A stretch of 64,000 nt of DNA from a bacterium (GTDB lineage Bacteria > Patescibacteriota > Saccharimonadia > Saccharimonadales > Saccharimonadaceae). Where the stretch lies: assembly GCA_030530485.1 (NCBI GenBank), contig JAUMUX010000001.1:62001-126000 (forward strand), written 5' to 3'. Both the position numbers and the translations under genes were made by a program. Under the pieces are notes generated by a model, which searched no databases, was not told the origin of the DNA, and was given only the letters and a program-made list of their open reading frames with translations. Of the stretch, positions 49,343 to 58,326 are shown piece by piece (position 1 is the stretch's first letter; each line of letters starts with the position of its first letter).

Positions 49343-50257
49343 CTAAAAATCAAACAAACTGGCTTGCCGTTCGGGGAGAATTATTTCAGTCGGCTGATTT
49401 GAGATTTCGATTTTGTAGCCCACGAATTTTTTGAGTGGCAAAACGATGTTTTCGCCCTGCTGCTTGGCGATTAAAATTCCGCCAACTTGTGCCTCTAAAA
49501 CGCCCGAAAAAATCAGCTCTTCGCCAGATTGTGCGCAATTTTCGACATTAATCATTTCGCCGTTTGGAATTTCGCCATTTTTTGCGTAAAATTCGCTTAA
49601 ATCGAGCACTTCACCGCTTTCGAATTTTACGTTCAAAGCCTTTTCGATTATCTCGCGCGCTTCGAAAAGTTGACTTTGCGCTTTCGAAAAACTAAATTTG
49701 CGCTCCAATGTTTTAAGCTTGACGCTCATCTTGACATTTTCGCAAAAATCTGGTATATTGGCGATTTTTTCTTCATAATTTCGGGCGATATTTGCCGTGT
49801 TAAATTCGCCCAAAATCAGCGCTGCGCGAGCGCCTTGTTCAAGCAAGCGTGCAATTCCGCGCCCCACAAAACTAATCCCCACTTTCACGATTTCATCTGG
49901 AAAATAAGCCAAATAGACAAAGTGTGGCTGGGAATTTCGCACGATTTGTTGCTCGGAAATTTCATTTTCTGCCATATTGTAAAACGCAGGATTAAAGCCA
50001 GTGCGCTTCTGGCATTTTGGGCATTGATTGTAGGTTTTGTCAATAATAGCATTATCTGGGCAGATGAAATTTTCGCCCGTTTCTAGACTGTGCCAGCCCG
50101 TGCAGAATTTTTGACGAAGATTGATTTTTAGCGTAATTGGCTCGCCGAAAATGGGCGAGAAATCGGTAGTCTCGCCCAAATCGAGGTCGGCAATTTGCCA
50201 GTTTGCGCGGGTTTTTCGAAAGCCCACATTTGCTAAAATTAGATTTTTGCCGTGCAT
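49343..50257 (-). CDS. DUF2797 protein (GIY-YIG-like middle part)
   Basis: A 304-residue protein. An N-terminal region with zinc-ligand pairs (FCTGWH, CPDNA, CPKCQKRTGF) precedes a segment VYLAYFPDEIVKVGISFVGR, whose VYL...VKVGI layout resembles a GIY-YIG nuclease core, as in DUF2797 proteins. Catalytic residues are not certain. Its start overlaps the stop of the large surface-protein gene by 1 nt. Confidence 0.65.
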   Translation of the reverse strand: MHGKNLILANVGFRKTRANWQIADLDLGETTDFSPIFGEPITLKINLRQKFCTGWHSLETGENFICPDNAIIDKTYNQCPKCQKRTGFNPAFYNMAENEISEQQIVRNSQPHFVYLAYFPDEIVKVGISFVGRGIARLLEQGARAALILGEFNTANIARNYEEKIANIPDFCENVKMSVKLKTLERKFSFSKAQSQLFEAREIIEKALNVKFESGEVLDLSEFYAKNGEIPNGEMINVENCAQSGEELIFSGVLEAQVGGILIAKQQGENIVLPLKKFVGYKIEISNQPTEIILPERQASLFDF

Positions 50258-52488
50258 TATTTTTTGAGTTTAAAGATAGTGAATGCAGTGATTGAACTAA
50301 GCGCCGCGAATATTGCGATTAAGCCAGCTGGGCTTGAATCTTGCTTTTCGAAGCCAGTTGATGGCACTGCAACTTGGTTGGCTTGCGCAGTCGCTCCAGT
50401 GTTGGTGTTTGCTTGAGTTGTAGCGGCTTGCGTTGTGGCTCCACCAGATTGAGCGGTTCCGCTTTGGCTGCCATTATTCGCACCAGATTGATTGCCCGGC
50501 TGAGTAGGTTGTACAGGTTGAATTGGCTGGGCTGGCTGATTTGGTGTAGTCGCTCCTGCTCCTTGAATAAAAGCAATATTATCGATATTCGCCGCAGAAT
50601 TATAGGTGTAAAGCCCGATGCGACCACCGGTGAGATGGTTGCCATCAACATCGCCAATCATTCCGAGTAGTTTGCCGTTCACTCTTAAAATAAAGCTTCG
50701 GGTATTTTCGCGAGTAATTTCGAAATTTTTAGGTTGGTTTTTCGAGAAGGTCTCAGTGCCAGTAGCCAAAATTTGCGGATTATTTACGTCGCCGTTGCGC
50801 TTAGCAAAAGTCCAGCCGTCTTCGCGCAACGAAAGATAATAGAAATGCGCTTGGTCGGTGTAATTAAGCACAGTCCACTCAGTTTCCCAGCTTTGAGGTG
50901 TCGCCGAAAGTTGCGTGAGCGAATTGATAGTCCCACTATAGGTGAAATCATTGCTCTGAATAGTTTTACCGAGCATCAAACTGGCTGAATCTTGCCCCTG
51001 AATTGAAGACAAAGTGAGCGTTTTGTTGCCAGCGCTTTCTTCAATATTCGCCTTACCGTAAAGTAATTCCCAGTCGGCAAAAGTTTCGCCCGCGCTAAAT
51101 TCGAGATTCGAATCATATTTTTCGAAATTATCGATTTGATTATTGCCTACTGTTGGCGCTGGAATAGACGAAGGAGTTGTTGGATTTGGCGATAATCTTT
51201 CGGCAATCGGCCCAAATAAATCACTGGTGACGTTTTCTTCGTGCGCTGCGCCGTCGTTATAATAAGCCATCACGCGGATAGTTTTACCGAGGTAAGAATC
51301 TAAAATTTCTAACGTGCTTGAAGTGTTGCCGACCACAACTTGATTATCAACCAACCAAGTATATTGAACTCGGCCAGGAACGCCATCTTGGTCGCGCACT
51401 TGCGCTATAACTGTTTCGCCAACATTTGGCTGCCCGCTAATTGCTACCGAGCCAACACTATTTGAGCTAGCATTGTCGTCGCGTATTTGAACAGGCGCGC
51501 TGATTTGGCTTTCGTAATTCCCTTTTCCATCGATATAAGTAATCCGCACGGTAAGCGCCTTGCTGCCGTCGTTATCTGTGGCGTGCGAATCGTAGCCAGA
51601 AGAAACCTCAACACCATTGGCATACCACTGATAATTAACGATAGATTGAATACCGTCGGCATCTTCGATTTTGGCGTTAAGAATTTCGAAAACCTCAGGC
51701 GTGCCTTCGATTTTGGCAATACCGCCGTGGTTCGCATTCGAAGCGTCGAAATTCGCCGTGTCTTCAACGTTAATTTCGCTCATCACAATCCGTGAATCTT
51801 CAGCATACATCCCGATATTTCCGCTGTTGTATGGGTTTTCGTCATCAACAATCGTAGTGATAATTTCGCCGTTAATTTTTATTTGCACGGTGTTATTGGT
51901 TTTGAGAATTTCAAATTCTTTTTCTGAATTAAGCGGCCAGCTTTTTTCGCCAGTCGCCATAAAGCGCTGCCCACCAGTGTATTTAGGGTCGCGCTTGCCG
52001 AGCTCCCAGCCGTTTTCGCGCGCTACGAAATAATAATAGTGTTCGTTGTCGGTGTGATTCCAAACCACCCAAGCGGTTTCCCAGGCGTTTGGCGTGGCGC
52101 CCGTGCGGAGTTGCTCTTTGGTGGAAACTTTTCCGCGATAAGTGAAAGTGTCGCCGACTGCCGCCCCTGTGAGCATAATCGAAGAAGTGTCGGTTGGCCC
52201 AGAATGCGCCATCGGAGCGAGCTCAAGTGCGTTGCCACCAGATGCGCCTTCAACCACGCGCGCCTTGCCGTAGCCCGTGAAAACCACATTCCAATCGCCA
52301 AATTTATCGCCGTCGGTATATTCTGTGCCTCTGTTGTATCCCGAAAAATCATCGCTTTGAACGGTTTTCGCCACGCCACGATTTTCGTTCGCAAAATCCA
52401 AATTCAACGCCAAAATCCCCGCCAACCCCAAGATAGCAATCGGCACAGCAATGATAATTTTGTTCTTCAAACCCTTTTTCATTTTCAT
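50257..52488 (-). CDS. Large surface protein with two carbohydrate-binding-like domains and VPSTG tail
   Basis: A 743-residue protein. An N-terminal signal/TM segment (about 10-30) is followed by a first jelly-roll-like domain (about 40-245), two Ig/PKD-like repeats (about 250-425), a second jelly-roll-like domain (about 465-655), a Gln/Pro/Asn/Thr-rich linker and a C-terminal AVPSTGF, hydrophobic helix and KLKK. The two jelly-roll domains are internal repeats (WETAWVVWNHTDNEHYYYF versus WETEWTVLNYTDQAHFYYL) resembling DUF1080/LamG glycan-binding folds. Likely a sortase-anchored adhesin recognising glycans of the host cell. Enzyme activity is not excluded. Confidence 0.7.
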   Translation of the reverse strand: MKMKKGLKNKIIIAVPIAILGLAGILALNLDFANENRGVAKTVQSDDFSGYNRGTEYTDGDKFGDWNVVFTGYGKARVVEGASGGNALELAPMAHSGPTDTSSIMLTGAAVGDTFTYRGKVSTKEQLRTGATPNAWETAWVVWNHTDNEHYYYFVARENGWELGKRDPKYTGGQRFMATGEKSWPLNSEKEFEILKTNNTVQIKINGEIITTIVDDENPYNSGNIGMYAEDSRIVMSEINVEDTANFDASNANHGGIAKIEGTPEVFEILNAKIEDADGIQSIVNYQWYANGVEVSSGYDSHATDNDGSKALTVRITYIDGKGNYESQISAPVQIRDDNASSNSVGSVAISGQPNVGETVIAQVRDQDGVPGRVQYTWLVDNQVVVGNTSSTLEILDSYLGKTIRVMAYYNDGAAHEENVTSDLFGPIAERLSPNPTTPSSIPAPTVGNNQIDNFEKYDSNLEFSAGETFADWELLYGKANIEESAGNKTLTLSSIQGQDSASLMLGKTIQSNDFTYSGTINSLTQLSATPQSWETEWTVLNYTDQAHFYYLSLREDGWTFAKRNGDVNNPQILATGTETFSKNQPKNFEITRENTRSFILRVNGKLLGMIGDVDGNHLTGGRIGLYTYNSAANIDNIAFIQGAGATTPNQPAQPIQPVQPTQPGNQSGANNGSQSGTAQSGGATTQAATTQANTNTGATAQANQVAVPSTGFEKQDSSPAGLIAIFAALSSITAFTIFKLKK

Positions 52489-52554
52489 CTCCCTTTAAAA
52501 TTAAACATAACCAGTTTAACATATAAAGAGATACTATGCAAATTTCTTGCGCTT

Positions 52555-55500
52555 TTAATTGAACTTGATGTGCTCGATTCGCGTTTCGCCTTTTTTGAGC
52601 GCGCCCAATCTGTTGATGTAGATTTCAGAAAGCTGATTTTGACGCGCAAAATCCTCGATAATTTGATTTTCGAATTGACGAATCCCAGAATAGCTCGGTG
52701 GAATTTTCTCGTCGATTTCGAAATTGAAATTCTTAATTCTTTCGAAAATCGCTTGAATCAATAATTTGACATAAGATTCTTTTTCTGGTGAAAATTCGAT
52801 TTCGTAAGACATCATTTTTTCATCATCTTTTGGTTCGATAAATTCCAAAACTCCGCGCTTCACTTTGTATCCTGCAAATTCTGGCGAGCTTTCAATCAGA
52901 ATTTTGTAAAAATAAAGTTGCTGTTCGTAGCGGTGAATTTTGCTGGAGCTGGTGTCGATTTCTGAGAGCTTATTTTTCTTGAAAGGAATCGAGCCGGTTT
53001 TATAATCTACCACTGTTATTTCTTTCGAATTTTGGTCGATTTTGATTAAGTCGATTTTTCCTGTGAGGTGCGCATTACCCAAAATCACGCCCGCATTTCG
53101 AAAGTTCTTTTCGGCGATATTTCCGCTTTCGAAAAACTTTTCTTCATTTTCGAAAACATTATTTATGATTTTTTCGGCACGCGCAGAAATCTCGGCTTTT
53201 TCGATTTTCGAAAAACCTAAATCGTGAATTTTCGAAGATATTTTCGAAATAACTTGCTCTTTTGTCAATGGCTGATTTTGATTTTTTGCGTCTTGCAAAT
53301 CTTTAAGCGCTTCGTGAATTAAATTTCCCAGCGCGGGGCTCACGCTATATCTTTGCGGAAATTGCAAAATGTTGTTTTCGTAAAAATCTTTTGGTCCGTT
53401 CGAATATTCCACATTCACAAAACTATTCACGTGGGTCGGGCTAATCTGATATTTCGCCAAGCGCGCACGGAGCAAATCGCGCAGTTTTTCGTTTTTTGGC
53501 GCATAAAATTCGTGCCAGTTGGTGGCCAAATCTTGCTCTTCAAGCTTTTCGTTTTCGTCGATGATAATTTGGGCGAATTTTTCGGGCAGCGATTTAGCTT
53601 CGCCGTCGGATTCGCTCAAAAATTCTAGCGCAGTTTGATTTTTACCGTTGAAACTTTTGGCAAAATTGGTGAGATAAAGATTGGTTTTGGCGCGCGTAAT
53701 CGCCACGAAAAACAAGCGTTTGCGAGTATTTTCGCTTTCGTCCTTGATGCGCGAAAATTCCAGATTCTTCGGCAAGGCAAGCTTTTGCTGCCCGCCCGCG
53801 GTAGAATTCCAGATGTTGTTGTTGGTTGAAAGCAAGAAAACGTGCGAAAACTCCAAGCCCTTAGCCGAATATGGTGTCATCAGTTGAGCAGCTTTGTCGC
53901 TGGTGCTGTGCGGATTGGTATTGACGATTTGCAGCTCCGCCTCGCGATAGGTTTTTTCGAATTCGATGAGGTCGCGCAAAGTGTTGGTGGCGGTTTTTGA
54001 AAAATCGCGCAGATGGTCGCGCAGAACGGTCAAATTCGAAAGCGTGTCGTAGAAAATTTCATCATTGCGCTGAATAAATTTACGAATTGGGCTTTTTAGC
54101 TGGTGATTTTCGTTCCCGTTTTGCGCCGAAATTACATCGGTGCCAAGCAAAATATCCAGCGCTTCTTCGAGCGATTTATCTTTTTGAATTGCACTAAATT
54201 CGGTTAAAAATTCCCCCGCCGCGTGCAATTCTGGGTTTTTGCTCGCCAGCATATTTTCTATCCAAAAATCGGCGCGCTCGTCGTGCGATTTCCAGCTTAA
54301 TTTCCAGATTTCAGAAGCTGGAATTTGCCAAAAATCAAAGCTCAAAACTTCAGGCAAAAGCTCGTTGATTTCGTCGGATTTTTCGGCAATCGCCAGCGTT
54401 AGCTTAGCGATTTGAATCAGCTTGCGAACGGTTGGCTCGTCTAAAATATTCTCTCTTTTTTCGTAGGAAATGGGGACTTCGCGGTGCTTCAAATAAGGCG
54501 AAAAACGCTCCAAAAATTTATGTTTTGGTGCCAAAACTGCAATTTCTTGCGGCGAAATTCCCGCGGCAATCAATCTCTGAATTTCATCGGCAACCCAAGC
54601 GTATTCGGCTGGTTCAGATTTGAAATTCTGGCGAATAATTGAGGTCGGCTTCGAAAATTTGCCTTCAGCCGAAATGTTTTTTTCGATATTGATGGGTAAA
54701 TTTTGGGTCAGGCGGTCAGAAATTTGCTCGGCGATATTTTTTGCCGTTTCCAGAATTTCAGGCTGCGAGCGATAATTTTTAGTCAAATTAACCACTTTCG
54801 TTTCGCGATAACGGCGGAAAAAATCAATCATATTCGAAGAGCTCGCGCCCTGAAAAGCGTAAATCGCTTGGTCGTCGTCGCCCACCGCCAACACATTTGG
54901 CCTGCCTTCATTGAGCGGATTTTCGGTGAGTAATTCGATAATTCGGCTCTGCGATTGGTTGGTATCTTGGTATTCGTCCAGCAAAATATATTGATATTTT
55001 TCTTGAAGCTCAAAGCGTAAATCGGGGTTGTTTTCCAGCGCGCTAATCACTTCCAGAATCATATCGTCGTAATCGTAAAAGCCTTCCGCTTGCACGCGCG
55101 CCGAATAATCGGCATAAAAATTGGCAAAATCGAGCATTTGCTTGTTGGCAACAACGTCTTTCGATTGCGGGATTTTATCTTTATCGAATTTCGAAAAGAA
55201 GTTGTTTTTCCAACTGGTCAAAGGGCTGGCTTTGCCGATTTCGCGAGCTTCTTCGAGTGCATTTTGCAGATTTTCGAAAGCGAAAAACAGATTTGGTTTA
55301 ACATTGGCAATTTGCTCGGCGCTTTGAAGCGTTTCAGCCAAAGCACCCAAAATTTCAAGATAAATCGGCTCTTTTTTCGCCAAGCCAGCGTTGCCGCCAA
55401 AGTTTTCGAAATGCATATTTTTCATTTTCGAAAGCAAAAGTTGGTCGAGCTCGACGTTTTGCTGGGCGATTTTTTGTAGATTTTCGGGCGAAACTAGCGA

Positions 55501-55971
55501 GCGCTTAAAATCCGCAATCGCACTGCTTAGATTGCCGAGCGTGGTTTTTTTGAGCAGCGAATCGTGTGGCAACTTTTCGTGCAGTTCGCTCAAAATTTGG
55601 TGTTTTCGAATCGGGTCGATAGGATTTTCGAGATTGCGGCCAATAAAAAATTCGCGATAATTCTGAATAATCTCATTGGCAAAAGCGTGATAAGTGAAAA
55701 TATTCACCTTGTAAGCTTCAGGGCCAATGAACCGCGTGAGGCGTTCGCGCATATTTTCTGCGCCCGCGTCGGTAAAAGTCATCGCCAAAATGTTGCTCGG
55801 TTGCGTGTCGGTTTGGCGCAAAATATTCGCAATTCGCACCGAGAGCAACTGTGTTTTGCCCGTGCCAGGCCCAGCAATCACCAAAACTGGCCCGTCGATT
55901 GAATCGACTGCCTCTTTTTGCTCGGCATTCAACATTTTGTAATTTTGCTCGAAAATCTTATCGTAATCCAT
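52555..55971 (-). CDS. UvrD/AddA-type helicase-nuclease
   Basis: A 1138-residue SF1A helicase: Walker A AGPGTGKTQ (G34-T40), FTYHAFANEI, QYILLDEYQDTNQ (Walker B), VGDDDQAIYAFQG, LTKNYRSQPEI, and the C-terminal motifs AKGLEFSHVFL and FFVAITRAK. A RecB-family PD-(D/E)xK nuclease domain ends the protein, with GKIDLI and VVDYKTG (D989, K991). This single-chain helicase plus nuclease resembles AddA or a UvrD-RecB fusion for processing double-strand breaks. No AddB is adjacent. TAAAAT lies 6 nt before the start. Confidence 0.88.
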   Translation of the reverse strand: MDYDKIFEQNYKMLNAEQKEAVDSIDGPVLVIAGPGTGKTQLLSVRIANILRQTDTQPSNILAMTFTDAGAENMRERLTRFIGPEAYKVNIFTYHAFANEIIQNYREFFIGRNLENPIDPIRKHQILSELHEKLPHDSLLKKTTLGNLSSAIADFKRSLVSPENLQKIAQQNVELDQLLLSKMKNMHFENFGGNAGLAKKEPIYLEILGALAETLQSAEQIANVKPNLFFAFENLQNALEEAREIGKASPLTSWKNNFFSKFDKDKIPQSKDVVANKQMLDFANFYADYSARVQAEGFYDYDDMILEVISALENNPDLRFELQEKYQYILLDEYQDTNQSQSRIIELLTENPLNEGRPNVLAVGDDDQAIYAFQGASSSNMIDFFRRYRETKVVNLTKNYRSQPEILETAKNIAEQISDRLTQNLPINIEKNISAEGKFSKPTSIIRQNFKSEPAEYAWVADEIQRLIAAGISPQEIAVLAPKHKFLERFSPYLKHREVPISYEKRENILDEPTVRKLIQIAKLTLAIAEKSDEINELLPEVLSFDFWQIPASEIWKLSWKSHDERADFWIENMLASKNPELHAAGEFLTEFSAIQKDKSLEEALDILLGTDVISAQNGNENHQLKSPIRKFIQRNDEIFYDTLSNLTVLRDHLRDFSKTATNTLRDLIEFEKTYREAELQIVNTNPHSTSDKAAQLMTPYSAKGLEFSHVFLLSTNNNIWNSTAGGQQKLALPKNLEFSRIKDESENTRKRLFFVAITRAKTNLYLTNFAKSFNGKNQTALEFLSESDGEAKSLPEKFAQIIIDENEKLEEQDLATNWHEFYAPKNEKLRDLLRARLAKYQISPTHVNSFVNVEYSNGPKDFYENNILQFPQRYSVSPALGNLIHEALKDLQDAKNQNQPLTKEQVISKISSKIHDLGFSKIEKAEISARAEKIINNVFENEEKFFESGNIAEKNFRNAGVILGNAHLTGKIDLIKIDQNSKEITVVDYKTGSIPFKKNKLSEIDTSSSKIHRYEQQLYFYKILIESSPEFAGYKVKRGVLEFIEPKDDEKMMSYEIEFSPEKESYVKLLIQAIFERIKNFNFEIDEKIPPSYSGIRQFENQIIEDFARQNQLSEIYINRLGALKKGETRIEHIKFN

Positions 55972-55977
55972 AACTCT

Positions 55978-55983
55978 ATTTTA
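55978..55983 (-). promoter_or_regulatory. -10 box of the helicase-nuclease gene
   Basis: TAAAAT, 6 nt from the ATG at 55971; leaderless geometry. Confidence 0.5.
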
Positions 55984-56032
55984 TCATTTTTAAGATAAAA
56001 AATCGAACAAAAATAGCCCAGAAAATTCTGAA

Positions 56033-56532
56033 CTATTGTAAATCTACGCAATAAACGCCGCCGTTTTCGAGGTGGATTCGCGCCGCCCAAAAGCCCTGCT
56101 CTGAATCGGTGATAATGCGGTTGTTAGCGTCTGGTTTTTCGAGGCAAGCCTTGCCGATATTCACAGTGATGATTTTAACCGTATCGCTTTCTGCTCGGTC
56201 GAAGCCGAAAACGCCAAATTGCGCCACGTATCGCCGACCATCTGGGTCTTCGAATTTACTTCCGTCATTGCGCAAATAATTATCGAAAAAGGTTTTCCAA
56301 TTTTCGAGCTCAGATTTGGACTCGGCGTTCCATTCGCCCTGAATGCCTCGCCCGCCATTGTTGGCTTTATAACTGATGTAAGCCGCTTTCATTCGCGACA
56401 TATCGCTGCGCCGCTGGCTGTCGCGCTGTGAACGTTGCAAAGCTGGAAGCCCGATGAATACCATCAAGAAAATTAGCCCCGCGATTGCCAACACAAGCAC
56501 CACTTCAATAATTGTAAATCCTTTTTAACCAT
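56033..56532 (-). pseudogene. Type IV pilin-like protein, frameshifted in an A-tract
   Basis: From the hydrophobic helix onward the gene is intact (LVLAIAGLIFLMVFIGLPAL... ending GGVYCVDLQ). The prepilin signal KGFTIIEVV is encoded just upstream, but the natural ATG at 56532 is one base out of frame because the tract at 56522-56526 has five A on the coding strand where six would restore M-V-K-K-G-F-T-I-I-E. TATAAT lies 10 nt before the ATG. The N-terminal helix is nearly identical to that of the pilin at 35671. Slippage-based phase variation, decay or sequencing error are all possible. Confidence 0.7.
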
Positions 56533-56610
56533 AAGTATTTTAATTATACACGAAGCCAATTAAAAACACCAGCTTTTTTGCTGATGTTTTTGCGGAATGT
56601 TTGGCGGTTT

Positions 56611-57720
56611 TTAAATCACGATTCCGCCGCCCAGGCAGATTTCGCCAGAGTAGAAAACCACGCTTTGCCCACTGGTGATGGCGCGCTGCTCGCTTTCGAG
56701 CTTGAGGCGCGCTTTGCCGCCTTCTTCGAAAGTGATTCTTGCGGGGATCAACGGCGCACGATGGCGGATTCGCACTTGAATTTCTTCGCCATTTTCGGCC
56801 GCACGGTTAATCCAGTGGAGCGCCGAAACGCGAATTTCATTCGACCAAAGCTGCGAATCATTGATATTGGTCGTGACGAAAACTTCATTAGTTTGCATAT
56901 TTTTGCCGCAAACATAAAATGGCAAACCGCCGCCGATATTCAAGCCGTGGCGTTGCCCAAGCGTATAAAAAATCGCGCCGTCGTGCCAGCCAAGCACTTC
57001 GCCAGTTTCTTCGTGAATGATTTTGCCAGGTTTTTGCTCGGGGATAAACTGTTTGAGAAAATCGCGAATTCCGATTTGCCCAACAAAACAAATTCCCTGC
57101 GAATCTTTTTTGCGCGCCGTAAAAAGCCCGCGCTCTTCAGCCATTTTGCGCACTTCTGGTTTGGTGAATTCGCCCAGTGGCAACAAAGTTCGCGCCAAAG
57201 CTTCGCCCCGCACGCGATACAAAAAGTAAGTTTGGTCTTTATTGTCATCTTTTGCGCGGAGCAATTCGCCGTTTTCGATTTTCGAAAATTCGAAATCAGC
57301 GGGTAGATTTTTCGAAAAGCTATTTCGAACGCCAGCATAATGCCCCGTCGCGATTAAATCGGCGCCATCTTCTAAAGCTGCTTCCAAGAAAAGCTTAAAT
57401 TTCACCTCTTGATTACACATAATATCAGGATTCGGCGTGCGACCAGCCGAGTATTCGTCAATCATATATTGCACCACTTTTTCGCGATAATCTTTTTCAA
57501 AATCGAAAACCTTAAAATCGATTCCCAGCTGCACTGCCACGCGTTTGGCGTCCGCTAAATCTTCCGCCCACGGACATTTCATCCCTGGCAAATCTTGCGT
57601 CCAGTTTTTCATATAAACGCCCACCACTTTGTAGCCCTGCTCCTTCAAAAGCGCCGCCGTCAAAGAAGAATCCACGCCGCCGCTCATTCCAACATACACT
57701 TTAATTTTCGAATTATCCAT
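56611..57720 (-). CDS. mnmA: tRNA-specific 2-thiouridylase MnmA
   Basis: A 369-residue enzyme that thiolates U34 of tRNA-Lys, -Glu and -Gln. The PP-loop GMSGGVDSSL, catalytic cysteines in PDIMCNQEVKF and GICFVGQIGIRDF, and the TLGQRHGL and HWIN blocks are all present. It is the last gene of an operon with a cysteine desulfurase, the expected sulfur donor. Confidence 0.95.
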   Translation of the reverse strand: MDNSKIKVYVGMSGGVDSSLTAALLKEQGYKVVGVYMKNWTQDLPGMKCPWAEDLADAKRVAVQLGIDFKVFDFEKDYREKVVQYMIDEYSAGRTPNPDIMCNQEVKFKLFLEAALEDGADLIATGHYAGVRNSFSKNLPADFEFSKIENGELLRAKDDNKDQTYFLYRVRGEALARTLLPLGEFTKPEVRKMAEERGLFTARKKDSQGICFVGQIGIRDFLKQFIPEQKPGKIIHEETGEVLGWHDGAIFYTLGQRHGLNIGGGLPFYVCGKNMQTNEVFVTTNINDSQLWSNEIRVSALHWINRAAENGEEIQVRIRHRAPLIPARITFEEGGKARLKLESEQRAITSGQSVVFYSGEICLGGGIVI

Positions 57721-58326
57721 TTATTCTCCTACGTAAAATCTAAAAATTCCAAAAAGTTCGCTCATCGAAAGATACCAGCCGCGCGTGCTCAACCACCAAA
57801 ATTCGTTCCAGTCTGGGTCGTGTGAAACAGGGGCGGAAATTACTTCAACGCCCGCCTCGCGCAAAGCCTTTTCGAACTCTAATTTTGCCCGCGCTTGGTG
57901 ATATTGCGAAGTAGTTAAAATCACCCGCTTGAAGCCATGTTGCTTGATAATCTCGGCGCTAAATTGAGCGTTTTGGCGAGTATTTTGTGCATTTTCTTCG
58001 AGCAAAATATCACTTTTCGCCACGCCTTCGGTTTGCGCCAAATTTGCCATTTGTTGAGCGTCGCTCGGCACACGCGGGTCAGCATTTGCGCCCGAAAAAA
58101 TCAGTTTTTTAGCTTTTACCGCTTTAAAAATTCGAATCGCTTCTTCGGTGCGAGAATTGGTGTTGCCGCCCGAAATCGCTACCACCGCGTCGAAATTCTC
58201 GGCGCAATTGCCGTTTTCGAAATTCGGGCAAAGCGCGCGAAGTTGATTTTTTTCACTAATAATTAGCGTGGTGCTGAGGATGAAAATCGCAAAAATCGCT
58301 ACCGTCCAGCCGATAAATTTAAACAT
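57721..58326 (-). CDS. DUF218 (YdcF/SanA-like) membrane protein
   Basis: A 201-residue protein with an N-terminal membrane helix (about 4-24) and a DUF218 domain: AVVAISGGNTNSRTEEA, KLIFSGANADPRVPSDAQQM, LLEENAQNTRQNA and VILTTSQYHQARA. The family is linked to envelope polysaccharide or vancomycin-related functions in other bacteria. It sits exactly between iscS and mnmA with no spacer on either side, which is odd for a sulfur-transfer operon. Confidence 0.82.
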   Translation of the reverse strand: MFKFIGWTVAIFAIFILSTTLIISEKNQLRALCPNFENGNCAENFDAVVAISGGNTNSRTEEAIRIFKAVKAKKLIFSGANADPRVPSDAQQMANLAQTEGVAKSDILLEENAQNTRQNAQFSAEIIKQHGFKRVILTTSQYHQARAKLEFEKALREAGVEVISAPVSHDPDWNEFWWLSTRGWYLSMSELFGIFRFYVGE

